Positions 18,144 to 27,531 of a stretch of 64,000 nt of DNA are shown here, one piece after another; position 1 is the stretch's first letter, and the number at the start of each line of letters is the position of its first letter. The notes under the pieces are model-generated. The model searched no databases. It saw only the letters and a list, made by a program, of their open reading frames with translations, and was not told the DNA's origin. The stretch comes from Gallionella sp. (GTDB lineage: Bacteria > Pseudomonadota > Gammaproteobacteria > Burkholderiales > Gallionellaceae): assembly GCA_028687575.1 (NCBI GenBank), contig JAQTZW010000001.1:248001-312000 (forward strand), in the 5' to 3' direction. The translations under genes were made by a program, and so were the position numbers.

Positions 18144-18419
18144 ATGAGAGCGTCTCTTGTTTGCATCACGCTGCTGCTCGCCGTTTCGGTCGCTCATGCG
18201 GAAGGTGAGCGCGTGTATCAGTATCGTCCGAATGGGGATCGGGAATGGTCTGCCAATTACTACGAGCGGAAGGGCGATACATGGGTGCCGCATCGTCCTG
18301 AAGGTGCAAGGGATTGGCAGTCCAATACCTTCAGGGTGGAAAAGGGCGAAGTCGTGCAGTATCGCCCTGATGGCAGGCGCGATTGGAATGCCCCGGTGCT
18401 GCAATCAAAGCCTCGCTGA
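18144..18419 (+). CDS. Small secreted protein with RPxGxRxW repeats
   Basis: 91 residues if the ATG at 18144 is used (AGGAG eight bases upstream; two more ATGs at 18138 and 18141 lie closer). A signal peptide ends VAHA. The mature part of about 70 residues contains three copies of a short repeat of form (Y/H)RPxGxR(E/D)Wxx: at YRPNGDREWSAN, HRPEGARDWQSN and YRPDGRRDWNAP, about 25 residues apart. No family recognised; such repeats suggest a small binding or beta-rich structure in the periplasm. Confidence 0.6.
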   Translation: MRASLVCITLLLAVSVAHAEGERVYQYRPNGDREWSANYYERKGDTWVPHRPEGARDWQSNTFRVEKGEVVQYRPDGRRDWNAPVLQSKPR

Positions 18420-18501
18420 TCACTTTTCACTGATGCATTAAGAAAACCCTGAATTAATCTGAATTGTCGTGCCCGCGAATGCTGGAAATCAGTCCGGAAG
18501 G

Positions 18502-18529
18502 GTGTGCAAACGGGTTTGCGTTTGCACAC
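18502..18529. repeat. Perfect inverted repeat downstream of the small-gene operon
   Basis: GTGTGCAAAC (18502-18511) and GTTTGCACAC (18520-18529) are perfect inverted repeats around an 8-base spacer. No T-tract follows. It lies between the plus-strand small-protein genes and the 3' end of the minus-strand toxin gene, so it could serve as a stop or as a protein-binding palindrome. Confidence 0.45.
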
Positions 18530-18609
18530 GCGGTGATGTCCGGTATGCATGCTAAACCGCGCGGGTAACGCTGTGCTTTTGTTTACCCTGTAAAACTCGG
18601 CAGATTGAG

Positions 18610-18993
18610 TTACCAGATCGCCTCGGCATAATGCCATGCTATGTTCTGGTCTGCGGTCAGCAAGGGCGATGCGCGATGGGCAGCTTGAGCCACGATGATT
18701 CGGTCGAACGGGTCGCGCGTCCAGTCGAGTGCAAGTGCGGTGCCGATGACGGCAGCGAACGGGTGTGGGCAGGTTTCCAGTCCGATGTCGCGGCGCAGGG
18801 AGTCGAGGATGACGCTGGCCGGGCAGTTGATGCGGGCGAGCTCATGCAAGTAGGCCAACTCCAGTTCTACCATGGGTGAAATGAGCAGTTGTTCGGCAGA
18901 TTCGAGCGCAAGGATTCCTTGTGGTGTCAGGCGTGCCGCGCCATCTTGATAAAGCCAGGCCAGAATGTGGGTGTCGAGATAGAGCCGTTTCAC
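18610..18993 (-). CDS. PIN-domain toxin (VapC-like)
   Basis: 127 residues from a GTG at 18993 that overlaps the antitoxin stop (GTGA). VapC-type PIN toxins are Mg-dependent RNases, usually cutting initiator tRNA or rRNA. The acidic residues are in place: Asp in RLYLDTHILAWLY, Glu in MVELELAYLHEL, and Asp in LDWTRDPFDRIIVAQA, and the C-terminal TADQNI is kept. The family is the PIN group with WxRDPFDRxI. The toxin frame is intact although the paired antitoxin is frameshifted, which is unusual. Confidence 0.82.
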   Translation of the reverse strand: MKRLYLDTHILAWLYQDGAARLTPQGILALESAEQLLISPMVELELAYLHELARINCPASVILDSLRRDIGLETCPHPFAAVIGTALALDWTRDPFDRIIVAQAAHRASPLLTADQNIAWHYAEAIW

Positions 18994-19225
18994 AACGAGG
19001 GTTTCCATTCCTGTTCCCACGACAGGCTGGCAAGGTCAGCGGCATCGCCGTGGATGGTGCCGGGATGAGGTTGGAGTGCGGCGAGGCGTTGGCTTGATTG
19101 GTCGCGGACGATGCGCACCGAACCGTTGGGGCGTTGACTTCCACCGCTTCACCGGTGGCGAGAACATGATCCAGCGTGCTGAAAAGTTCGGCACGCAGAC
19201 GGGTGGCGGTAAGGCTTGTTGGCAT
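18990..19225 (-). pseudogene. Phd/YefM-type antitoxin with a one-base frameshift
   Basis: The frame starting at 19225 gives MPTSLTATRLRAELFSTLDH and VLATGEAVEV, a typical Phd-type DNA-binding start. Near 19133-19138 the frame is lost; shifting by one base restores RPNGSVRIVRDQSSQRLAAL and so on to WEQEWKPSL and a TGA that overlaps the toxin GTG by four bases. The total length (236 bases) is one short of a whole number of codons, so a single-base loss best explains it. The toxin-binding C-terminal half would be wrong. A sequencing error is the main alternative. Confidence 0.75.
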
Positions 19226-19327
19226 GATCAGGCTCCCAGCTTGGAAGGTGTACAGGTTATAGCAGAATATGTACCGGTTGAAGCGCTGCAAGGTGGAATG
19301 TGTTGAGTTCTTTCAGTCCTTCATTTC

Positions 19328-20692
19328 TTACGGCCCCGAGCCATCGCCAATCTGCTTCACTAATCTCCAGGCCATGAAGGCCAACATGGCGATGCCCAGG
19401 ACCAAGATGGCCCAGAGGGCTTGGGTGCGCCAGTTGATGGGTGGAAAATCATTTGAGGGCGCGACGGCATTTCTAACCGCTGACTCCGGTTCCGCCACGG
19501 GCAAGTCCGGGAATTTTTCCGGCCGGTAGTCGGGAATCAGTGTGGCTGGCTGGAAATCCGCCGCCGCCACTCTGGTGTTGCCGTAGGCCAGGGTATAAGG
19601 TCCGGTGCCTCGGGCCACGAACACTACCGTCTGCGGCACCCAGCCCAGTTCCAGTCCCGGTAGGCTGGAACCGATGCCGCCTCCCTTTTGATTGACTAGG
19701 AGCCGCCACTGGCGCTCACGCCCGCGTTCGAACGCGAGGTCCGGCGACAAGGTTTCCTGTCCGCCGCGAATCAATCGGAATGCAACAGTATGGGCTACCT
19801 CGCGCCAAGTCTCTTTTGCGTTCTTCCGCCGGAACAAGCGTAGCGGTGCCAAGGTGTTGGGCTGGGGCAAGGCTAGACGCAGGCCCTGTACCGGCAGGCC
19901 GCCCGAATCGAAAAAATATTCGCCTGGCGCTTTACCTGCCTTGATCTCTGGTCGCGACCAACGCAGAACCACTGGTGCCGGGTTGTTCTCCATGATTTCG
20001 ACGGCTGCATGGTTGAGGTTCACGGCCTCTTGGTCACCGAGCCAGAGAACGCGCAAGTATTTTGCCGGCTGTCCGAAAAGCTCGATGCGTTTCTTCTGCA
20101 ATTGAGCCTCCCCCAGATGCAAATCCAGCAACTGGGCATGGGGTGCCACGGAGCGCCAGGTTTCCAGGTCATCGCTCGCTTCTACCGAGACCGTAGCCAC
20201 CGTGCCTGCTCCCGAACGCTGCCAATCCAATAGTACGGCGGACATGGGCTTCTTCACCGCGCTGGCATCCAGCACGTAGCCAGCCAGACGGGGCGGCTGC
20301 CTTGAACCAGACTCAATTGAAAGGGCAATGAGGCTGCCGTCATCTCGCTTCCTGACATCCAGGGCTAGGCGACTATCGTCCCTGGAGGGCAAATACAGCG
20401 GGAAATGGGGCAGCGCTAGGGTGCGAGGATCGGCCTTGGTCGGTGGCTGAAGAGGTATCAGCGCGAAGGGTAGCGGCTCCCCTACACCGTTGAACAGGCG
20501 TATGTCCCCCAGGTCGGGGCGCAGACTGCCGGTATAGGTGGATTCCGGCAAATCGAAGCGGAACAGTGCCTCGCCGGCCTTAACTCGGATGGCCTGATGC
20601 CATTGAAAATCTTTGAGGTTGGGCGGGTTCTCGGCCCTCACCGTCATGGGCGAAAGCACCAGAGCCAAGAGCAAAACGAACGGGAATCTCAT
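19328..20692 (-). CDS. DUF3999 family exported membrane protein
   Basis: 454 residues from the ATG at 20692, which overlaps the preceding stop (ATGA) and begins a signal peptide (MRFPFVLLLALVLSPMTVRA). The long beta-rich extracytoplasmic part includes DFQWHQAIRVKAGEALFRFD, PESTYTGSLRPDLGDIRLFN and AKYLRVLW, and ends with one C-terminal transmembrane helix (ALWAILVLGIAMLAFMAWRL). These match DUF3999, a family usually encoded next to DUF2339, as here. Role unknown; envelope-related by location. Confidence 0.75.
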   Translation of the reverse strand: MRFPFVLLLALVLSPMTVRAENPPNLKDFQWHQAIRVKAGEALFRFDLPESTYTGSLRPDLGDIRLFNGVGEPLPFALIPLQPPTKADPRTLALPHFPLYLPSRDDSRLALDVRKRDDGSLIALSIESGSRQPPRLAGYVLDASAVKKPMSAVLLDWQRSGAGTVATVSVEASDDLETWRSVAPHAQLLDLHLGEAQLQKKRIELFGQPAKYLRVLWLGDQEAVNLNHAAVEIMENNPAPVVLRWSRPEIKAGKAPGEYFFDSGGLPVQGLRLALPQPNTLAPLRLFRRKNAKETWREVAHTVAFRLIRGGQETLSPDLAFERGRERQWRLLVNQKGGGIGSSLPGLELGWVPQTVVFVARGTGPYTLAYGNTRVAAADFQPATLIPDYRPEKFPDLPVAEPESAVRNAVAPSNDFPPINWRTQALWAILVLGIAMLAFMAWRLVKQIGDGSGP

Positions 20693-23427
20693 TCTTCCTT
20701 CCTCGGCGGTACGGGGGAGAAATAGCCCAGCATCAGAAGCAAGATACCCACCCCCAGGAAGGATACGATGCGCTCCACCGTGCCTACCCGCGACAAATCC
20801 ACCAAGAATAGTTTGGCCACCACCAGCGCCATGAGGGCACCGCCTGTGAGCCATAGGGGCCGCCAGCCCCGGCGGGTGGCCAGGAGCATGAATCCCATGG
20901 CCAGGAGCGCCCAGAATAGCGACAATGCTGCCTGCACCAGAGTGGATTGCATCATGATGCCGAAATCGAAAGGCACGTCCGCCCAGTGGTGCAGGCTACG
21001 CAACAACACCCCGTTCAGCCAGACGAAACCAGCGCTCCCCAAGCTGACGGCCGTCAGGAGCTTCAGTTGTTGGGGTGCCAGATCGGCATCCGGGGCCATG
21101 CCACGCTGCCAGGCCAAGAGCACGATCAGCGCGCCGGCCGAGGCTAGATCCAGGGGGTTGACCAAGGGCACATAAGGCAGGGGTGACATGTTTCCGTTGC
21201 TGATGGCGTTCGCCAAGAACACCCAGCCCAGAAGACCCAGAGCGATCGGGATTGCCCCCACCGAGTAGGCGCGGGAGTGGGAGGAAAATGGCCAGAATCG
21301 CTTCAGTTCCGGTCGGCTAAGTGCCAACAAGAAAACCATGGGCGAGAGCGCCCAGCCCAAGATGGGCCAACTGCTCCCTGGTTGACCCAGTTCCTTGAAA
21401 GCCCACCAGGACTGCCAAGTGGTCAATGACGCCAATAACCAAAGAGCAAGCATATGACCCGCTTCCAGCTTGGCCGCAAGCCAGCCCCCTTCCTGTTTTC
21501 GCAATACCTGCCACAAGATAGCCAGCGCCAAGGGCCAGGCGGCCCAGCCGTAACGCTCAGCCGGATGGTCAAGGGAAATCACGGCCTCGGCGGCGAAGAT
21601 GAAAAGTAGAGGCAGGATCATGGCGGAAGCAATGCCTGCCGCCGGCCAGTCTAGGTAGCGACGGGCCGCCAGCAGCAAGACGGCGCTGGCCGTGGTGAAC
21701 AGGATGCTGGCCGAAAGGGTATAGAAGGGAACGTGCTGCTGGATTTCCTCGCTGCCGCCATACCACCACCAGATCAGGCACCAAGCCAGAAGCGCATTGG
21801 CCAACATGGCCGGCAAGGTAGGCTTGACGGCTTTATGCAAAAAGTGGCCACTCACGAAACCGCCGACGCTGATGAACAAACTGGCGAGCCAGTATTCATC
21901 GAAGCTGGCGGAGCGGTGGAGAGTCAAGCTGGAGCCGAGGGTCAGGCCGGCGCCCAGTTGCAGCAGCAACCCGAACCAGCAGGCCACGGGCCGCTTCTGG
22001 TGTAGTCCCACCCAGAATATGCCCGCCCCTTCCGCAGCCCAGGCGGCGGATGTCCAGCGGGCATCCAGTCCCAGGGGGATCGCCAGGGAGCCAAACACCA
22101 TTCCCAGAGCCAAAAAGGATTCCACCAGCAAGCGGGCTTCCTCCTTGCCCTGGCGGTAAAGATAAGCCGCCAAAGGTAGATAGATGGCACCCATCCCCAA
22201 GGCGGAAAACGCAGCCCCGTAAGCCATGTCCTGCACCATCAGGTATTGCAGGCCGAACGCCGCCAGAGGCGTGCCGAACACCAGAGTCGCATCCACATAA
22301 TCCACCCTCTCGCCGGCAACCGTCATCGCGGCAAATTCGGAAAGTAGTTCCTTGCGCTTCCTGGCATAGAGCAGGGAGATGGCCAGGTAGAGAAAGAAAA
22401 ACAGCACCAGGAAAGCCTCGCAGGAGGCGAACAACTCGTCCCGATACTCGTGCCAGCCCCAGAAACTGCCGATGCCGAAGGTGAACAGAAAGCCTAGTAC
22501 ATTGAGCGGTCGCCATGCCTTGAACCAGGCGATGGCCAGGATGCCGGCATTGAGCAGGGCGTAATAGGAAAAGAGCGCAATATGACTGCCGCTACCGGTT
22601 GAGGCCAGCACGGGTGCCAGGAAACCACCGGAAATGCCTATCACTGCCATGGCGGGTGCATTCTGCAATATGGCCAGCATGGCGGATAGCGCGCACACCG
22701 CCACCAGCAAGACAAAGGTGAGACCGCCTGGAATCAGGCCGTGCAGGCGATAGGCGGCAAAGATCGCCAGGTAGAGGATGGCCACAGCCAGACCTTGCAA
22801 GGCCATGGCATAGCCAGTTCGTTTTTCCCGAAGGCGCCAGCCCAAGCTGAGCAGTCCGAGGGCCAGCGCGCAGATGCCCAGATAGCGGAACTCGATGGGA
22901 ACCTGAGTGTGTTCCGCCGCAAACTTCACCAGAAAGGCTAGGCCGAAGAACAATACCACCGAACCGGCTCGCACCAGGGTATTGCCCCCCAGGAGCCAGT
23001 CCTTGAAGGCGAGAATGGGCTGGAAGGAGAGGGTCGGCGGCACTATTTCTATGACCTCGACGCTACGGCGCGGAGGCAGAACGAATGGGGGTTCGGTTTG
23101 CGGGCTTGCGGTCTCGATTGGTTTCGGCTCGGGCTGGGCGACCGCCGGTGTGGATTTCGGCTGGAGCGGAATTTGATCTGCCTCAGAAGCAGGAAAGGCA
23201 GCAGTGGCCTGTGGATTCACTCCCCGTAGCCTGTCCAAGCTTTCCGTCAGGTTATCTACTTCCCTGCGCAACCGGGTCAGATTCTCTTCCAGTTTGGAAA
23301 TACGGTCGCTACGGTTATTCAGCCGCACCCCGAGGGCATAGCCTGCTGCGGCACCAAAAATGGCGGCTGGCACTCCCAAATTGCCGCCCAGAATCAGGCC
23401 AATAATGGCATATAGCAGCGGCGGCAT
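20689..23427 (-). CDS. DUF2339 family polytopic membrane protein
   Basis: 912 residues. A short N-terminal hydrophobic segment is followed by a coiled coil (about 44-68, SKLEENLTRLRREVDNLTES), a proline-rich linker, and then more than twenty hydrophobic segments, starting with FKDWLLGGNTLVRAGSVVLFFGLAFLVKFAAEH, the hallmark of DUF2339. The end (ERIVSFLGVGILLLMLGYFSPVPPRKE) is also typical. The pair DUF2339-DUF3999 is translationally coupled. Function unknown. Confidence 0.8.
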   Translation of the reverse strand: MPPLLYAIIGLILGGNLGVPAAIFGAAAGYALGVRLNNRSDRISKLEENLTRLRREVDNLTESLDRLRGVNPQATAAFPASEADQIPLQPKSTPAVAQPEPKPIETASPQTEPPFVLPPRRSVEVIEIVPPTLSFQPILAFKDWLLGGNTLVRAGSVVLFFGLAFLVKFAAEHTQVPIEFRYLGICALALGLLSLGWRLREKRTGYAMALQGLAVAILYLAIFAAYRLHGLIPGGLTFVLLVAVCALSAMLAILQNAPAMAVIGISGGFLAPVLASTGSGSHIALFSYYALLNAGILAIAWFKAWRPLNVLGFLFTFGIGSFWGWHEYRDELFASCEAFLVLFFFLYLAISLLYARKRKELLSEFAAMTVAGERVDYVDATLVFGTPLAAFGLQYLMVQDMAYGAAFSALGMGAIYLPLAAYLYRQGKEEARLLVESFLALGMVFGSLAIPLGLDARWTSAAWAAEGAGIFWVGLHQKRPVACWFGLLLQLGAGLTLGSSLTLHRSASFDEYWLASLFISVGGFVSGHFLHKAVKPTLPAMLANALLAWCLIWWWYGGSEEIQQHVPFYTLSASILFTTASAVLLLAARRYLDWPAAGIASAMILPLLFIFAAEAVISLDHPAERYGWAAWPLALAILWQVLRKQEGGWLAAKLEAGHMLALWLLASLTTWQSWWAFKELGQPGSSWPILGWALSPMVFLLALSRPELKRFWPFSSHSRAYSVGAIPIALGLLGWVFLANAISNGNMSPLPYVPLVNPLDLASAGALIVLLAWQRGMAPDADLAPQQLKLLTAVSLGSAGFVWLNGVLLRSLHHWADVPFDFGIMMQSTLVQAALSLFWALLAMGFMLLATRRGWRPLWLTGGALMALVVAKLFLVDLSRVGTVERIVSFLGVGILLLMLGYFSPVPPRKEE

Positions 23428-23527
23428 AGGCTTGACCTTAATTTATGACCCTGAAAGGATGGTGGTCGCCATTCTAGGGAGCCGCAGATTTATTCGCAAG
23501 GACAGGGCGATAAGTCGTGTGTCAGGG

Positions 23528-23557
23528 TTGAGGCGGGTGGGGTGTTGATGCTAGAAT
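23528..23557 (+). promoter_or_regulatory. Probable promoter of the rpsB-tsf operon
   Basis: TTGAGG (23528-23533), 18-base spacer, and an extended -10 TGCTAGAAT (TAGAAT at 23552-23557). About 105 bases of leader follow. In other proteobacteria the rpsB leader binds S2 for autoregulation; a similar role here is inferred, not shown. Confidence 0.6.
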
Positions 23558-23668
23558 GCGCGCCGCTTCGGAATAGGCCGGAGCGAATTTCCCACTCGCG
23601 CAAGTTGGGGTGCTCGTAAGAGTCAGGCTGGCGGGTGGTAGTCATAACCCTTAACGATAGGAAAAATC

Positions 23669-24403
23669 ATGGCAGTAACAATGCGTCAAATGCTGGATGC
23701 TGGTGTCCACTTCGGTCACCAAACCCGTTTCTGGAACCCGAAGATGGCTCCTTATATCTTCGGTCATCGCAACAAGATTCACATCATCAACCTGGAAAAA
23801 ACCGTCGCGCTGTTCGCCGAAGCGGAAAACTTCGTGCGCAAGCTGTCTGCCAAGAAGGGCTCCGTACTGTTCGTGGCAACCAAGCGTCAGGCACGCGAGA
23901 TCGTTCAGGAAGAAGCGGATCGCGCTGGTTCTCCATTCGTAAATTATCGTTGGTTGGGCGGTATGCTGACCAATTACAAGACAGTGCAGCAATCCATCAA
24001 GCGCCTGCGCGATCTGGAAGCGATGACCGCCGATGGCGCTGTCGAATCCCTGTCGAAGAAAGAAGCGCTGGAGTTGCGCCGCGAACTGGAAAAGCTGAAT
24101 CGCAGCTTGGGCGGCATCAAGGACATGCAGGGCTTGCCGGACGCGATCTTCATCATTGACGTCGGCTACCAGAAAGGTGCAGTCGTTGAAGCGCAGAAGC
24201 TGGGTATCCCAGTGATCGGTGTGGTGGATACCAATAACTCGCCACTTGGCGTGGATATCGTTATCCCTGGTAATGATGACTCTACACAGGCGATTCGTCT
24301 GTATGCTCGCGGCATTGCTGATGCGATTCTGGAAGGTCGTGCACAGGCTATGACTGAGTTGGTTGAGCAGATCGCTGAGCAAGCACCTGAGCAAGTTGCT
24401 TAA
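23669..24403 (+). CDS. rpsB: 30S ribosomal protein S2
   Basis: 244 residues. S2 is a late-binding 30S head protein. The start [20 protein letters not shown], the segment [26 protein letters not shown] and the [16 protein letters not shown] motif are diagnostic. GGA lies about nine bases upstream of the ATG. It is the first gene of the rpsB-tsf-pyrH-frr group and is separated from tsf by a terminator-like hairpin that can set the S2:EF-Ts ratio. Confidence 0.98.
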   Translation: MAVTMRQMLDAGVHFGHQTRFWNPKMAPYIFGHRNKIHIINLEKTVALFAEAENFVRKLSAKKGSVLFVATKRQAREIVQEEADRAGSPFVNYRWLGGMLTNYKTVQQSIKRLRDLEAMTADGAVESLSKKEALELRRELEKLNRSLGGIKDMQGLPDAIFIIDVGYQKGAVVEAQKLGIPVIGVVDTNNSPLGVDIVIPGNDDSTQAIRLYARGIADAILEGRAQAMTELVEQIAEQAPEQVA

Positions 24404-24420
24404 GTAGCTTTAGGGCGCAT

Positions 24421-24444
24421 AAAGGGGCGCAAGCCCCTTTTTTT
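24421..24444 (+). terminator. Terminator/attenuator between rpsB and tsf
   Basis: AAAGGGGC (24421-24428), GCAA tetraloop, GCCCCTTT (24433-24440), then TTTT. A classical rho-independent form placed between two genes that are usually co-transcribed. Confidence 0.85.
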
Positions 24445-24476
24445 GTAAGTTTTTTTTTGAATTTGAGGAGTTGGAC

Positions 24477-25376
24477 ATGGCAGAAATTACCGCAAGTATG
24501 GTCAAGGAACTGCGCGAAGCGACAGGTCTGGGCATGATGGAGTGCAAGAAGGCGCTGGTCGAAGCGAACGGCGATTTCAAGGTTGCTGAAGAGCAGATGC
24601 GTATCAAGAGCGGCGCGAAAGCCAGCAAGGCAGCTTCCCGCGTGACAGCCGAAGGCGTGGTTAGCGCATTCATCGCTGCAGATGGCAAGACTGGCGCAGT
24701 GGTTGAAGTGAACTGCGAAACTGACTTTGTTGCGAAGAACGATGACTTTGTGGCGTTTGCAAAAAATGCTGCTGAAACAGTAACTAACGGCAATCCAGCG
24801 GATATAGATGCGTTGCTCGCGAGTGCGATGGTCGGCGGTTCTGAAAGCGTTGAAGATGTACGCAAGGCGTTGGTGATGAAGCTGGGTGAGAACATCTCCA
24901 TCCGCCGTTTCGAGCGTTACGAGACTTCTACCGGCAAGCTGTCCAGCTACCTGCACGGCAGCAAGATCGGTGTGTTGATCGAGTACACCGGCGGCGACGA
25001 AGCGCTGGGTCGTGACCTGTCCATGCACATTGCGGCCTCCAAACCAAAATCCATCGATGCTTCCGGCGTGAATCCTGAAGATATTGCGACTGAACGTCGC
25101 ATCGCCATTGAAAAAGCGCGTGAATCCGGCAAGCCGGAAACGATGCTGGAGAAGATCGCCGAAGGAACGGTACAGAAGTTCCTGAAGGAAGTGACGCTGA
25201 TGGGTCAGGTATTCGTCAAGGCTGAAGATGGCAAGCAGACTATCGAGCAATTGCTGAAGAGCCGTGGCGCTGCAGTTAGCGCATTCCAGATGTTTGTGGT
25301 TGGCGAAGGTATCGAGAAGAAGGTCGAAGACTACGCAGCCGAAGTTGCGGCAACCATCGCTGCAGCTCAGGGTTAA
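24477..25376 (+). CDS. tsf: Elongation factor Ts
   Basis: 299 residues. EF-Ts recycles EF-Tu by exchanging GDP. The N-terminal UBA-like domain with [20 protein letters not shown], then [16 protein letters not shown] (contact region with EF-Tu) and the dimerisation parts are all present. GAGGAG is seven bases before the ATG at 24477; an in-frame TTG at 24471 is ignored. pyrH follows after five bases. Confidence 0.97.
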   Translation: MAEITASMVKELREATGLGMMECKKALVEANGDFKVAEEQMRIKSGAKASKAASRVTAEGVVSAFIAADGKTGAVVEVNCETDFVAKNDDFVAFAKNAAETVTNGNPADIDALLASAMVGGSESVEDVRKALVMKLGENISIRRFERYETSTGKLSSYLHGSKIGVLIEYTGGDEALGRDLSMHIAASKPKSIDASGVNPEDIATERRIAIEKARESGKPETMLEKIAEGTVQKFLKEVTLMGQVFVKAEDGKQTIEQLLKSRGAAVSAFQMFVVGEGIEKKVEDYAAEVAATIAAAQG

Positions 25377-25381
25377 TTATC

Positions 25382-26101
25382 ATGAGCGCGCCTGTTTATA
25401 AACGTATCCTGCTCAAGCTCTCCGGCGAGGCGCTGATGGGCGATGATAGCTATGGCATCAATCGTACGGTCATCGAGCGCATCGTCGCCGAGATTGCAGA
25501 AGTCGTGGCAATGGGCGTGCAAGTGGCGATTGTGATTGGCGGCGGCAATATCTTCCGTGGCGTGGCTCCGGCTGCAGCGGGGATGGATAGGGCAACTGCC
25601 GATTACATGGGAATGCTGGCCACGGTGATGAACTCAATGGCGTTGCAGGACGCAATGACGCGCGCCGGTACCGAGTGTCGTGTCCAGTCTGCCCTGAATC
25701 TGGAGCAGGTCGCCGAGCCGTTCATTCGCGGCAAGGCATTGCGTTATTTGGAAGAAGGTAAGGTAGTGATTTTCGCGGCAGGCATCGGCAGCCCGTTTTT
25801 CACTACCGACACCGCCGCCGCATTGCGCGGGGTGGAGATGTGCGCCGAGGTGGTCATCAAGGCTACCAAGGTGGATGGAATTTATACCGCAGATCCCAAA
25901 AAGGATCCGCACGCGGTTCGCTATCAAAGCCTGAGCTTTGATGAGGCGATCAGCAAGAATCTGCAGGTGATGGATGCGACAGCGCTGACGCTGTGCCGCG
26001 ACCAGAAGCTGCCTATCATCGTATTCAGCATCTTCAAGCCGGGCGCGTTGAAACGTGTCTTGCTCGATCAGGGTGAGGGTACGTTGGTGCGCGTTGAGTA
26101 A
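25382..26101 (+). CDS. pyrH: Uridylate kinase
   Basis: 239 residues. PyrH phosphorylates UMP to UDP; it is an amino-acid-kinase-fold hexamer inhibited by UTP. Visible: [41 protein letters not shown], and the [12 protein letters not shown] and [17 protein letters not shown] motifs. Order rpsB-tsf-pyrH-frr is standard. Confidence 0.97.
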   Translation: MSAPVYKRILLKLSGEALMGDDSYGINRTVIERIVAEIAEVVAMGVQVAIVIGGGNIFRGVAPAAAGMDRATADYMGMLATVMNSMALQDAMTRAGTECRVQSALNLEQVAEPFIRGKALRYLEEGKVVIFAAGIGSPFFTTDTAAALRGVEMCAEVVIKATKVDGIYTADPKKDPHAVRYQSLSFDEAISKNLQVMDATALTLCRDQKLPIIVFSIFKPGALKRVLLDQGEGTLVRVE

Positions 26102-26182
26102 TCAGGCGCTGTTGCAAAAAAAATGCCCTGATAGTCGTCGTTTTCTGATAATTTTCGGGCTGTTACAGATTAGGAGAGATGC

Positions 26183-26740
26183 ATGATTACTGAGATCAGA
26201 AAGTCTACCGAGCAAAGGATGGCCAAGTCGCTGGAGGCGCTGAAGGTGGATCTGACCAAGATCCGCACAGGCCGCGCCCATACCGGTCTGCTGGATCATG
26301 TGACGGTGGATTACTATGGTTCGCCGACACTGGTGAATCAGGTGGCCAATATCACGCTGATCGATGCGCGCACCATCGGTGTCCAGCCGTGGGAAAAGAA
26401 CATGGTCGGCAAAGTTGAGCGCGCTATTCGCGATTCCGATTTGGGGCTGAATCCGGCAACCAACGGCGACATTATCCGTGTGCCTATGCCCATGCTGACC
26501 GAGGAACGTCGCCGTGATCTGATCAAGCTGGTCAAGTCCGAAGGCGAAAATGCCAAAGTTGCGGTACGTAATATTCGTCGTGATGCGAACAGTACACTCA
26601 AGGATCTGCTCAAGAAAAAAGAGATTTCCGAGGATGACGAGCGTCGCGTACAAGATGATATTCAGAAGCTGACTGATCGTTTTGTGGCTGAAATTGATCA
26701 GACGTTGAGCGTCAAAGAAACCGACCTGATGGCCGTCTGA
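26183..26740 (+). CDS. frr: Ribosome recycling factor
   Basis: 185 residues, the full family length. RRF splits post-termination ribosomes with EF-G. The motifs [46 protein letters not shown] and VRNIRRDAN are standard. AGGAGAG lies eight bases before the ATG. The stop TGA overlaps the uppS ATG by one base. Confidence 0.98.
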   Translation: MITEIRKSTEQRMAKSLEALKVDLTKIRTGRAHTGLLDHVTVDYYGSPTLVNQVANITLIDARTIGVQPWEKNMVGKVERAIRDSDLGLNPATNGDIIRVPMPMLTEERRRDLIKLVKSEGENAKVAVRNIRRDANSTLKDLLKKKEISEDDERRVQDDIQKLTDRFVAEIDQTLSVKETDLMAV

Positions 26741-27531
26741 TGGCTCAACTTCCCAGCTCTACGCGTACTATCCCTGATATTGCGCGAGTGCCGCGCCATG
26801 TCGCCATCATCATGGATGGTAATGGGCGCTGGGCGAAAAAGCGTTTTCTGCCCCGCATCATGGGTCATCAACGCGGCGTCGAATCACTGCGTGAAACGGT
26901 GCGGGCTTGCCGCGATCTGGGTGTCGAGTATCTGACCGTATTCGCCTTCAGCAGCGAAAACTGGCGCAGGCCGGTAGATGAAGTCTCCTTTTTGATGTCG
27001 CTGTTCCTGAAGATGCTGGAACGCGAAGTCGCCAATCTTCACAAGAACAACATCCGTCTCAAGATCATCGGTGACCGCAGCCGTTTCGATGATGCCTTGC
27101 AGCGCACCATGCTGGAGGGGCAAAGGTTGACCGAGAATAATACCGGCATGACGCTGACCATTGCAGCCAACTACGGTGGGCGATGGGACATGATGAATGC
27201 GGTGCATCAGTTGCTCAGCGAACGTCCCGAATTGGCGACCACGTTCACCGAAGCGGATTTGCAACCCTATCTGTGTTTGAGTGAGGCGCCCGAGCCAGAC
27301 TTGTTCATCCGTACCGGCGGTGAAAAGCGCATCAGCAATTTCATGCTGTGGCAATTGGCCTATGCAGAACTGTATTTTACCGATGCGCTATGGCCCGCTT
27401 TCGGACGCAAGGAGTTGGAGCAGGCCATCGAGTCTTATCAAGGTCGTGAGCGGCGTTTCGGTCGCACCAGCGAGCAACTGGTGGCGGGGCAGAGTCCGGA
27501 GCAGGCAAGCAAGGGGAGTGGCAATGCTTAA
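26740..27531 (+). CDS. uppS: Undecaprenyl diphosphate synthase
   Basis: 263 residues. UppS adds isopentenyl units to farnesyl diphosphate to make the C55 carrier for cell-wall and LPS sugars. The P-loop with catalytic Asp is in VAIIMDGNGRWAKKR; SSENWRRP, NYGGRWDM, and the end PEPDLFIRTGGEKRISNFM complete the Z-type prenyltransferase set. Coupled to frr by a one-base overlap and overlapping cdsA by eight bases. Confidence 0.97.
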   Translation: MAQLPSSTRTIPDIARVPRHVAIIMDGNGRWAKKRFLPRIMGHQRGVESLRETVRACRDLGVEYLTVFAFSSENWRRPVDEVSFLMSLFLKMLEREVANLHKNNIRLKIIGDRSRFDDALQRTMLEGQRLTENNTGMTLTIAANYGGRWDMMNAVHQLLSERPELATTFTEADLQPYLCLSEAPEPDLFIRTGGEKRISNFMLWQLAYAELYFTDALWPAFGRKELEQAIESYQGRERRFGRTSEQLVAGQSPEQASKGSGNA

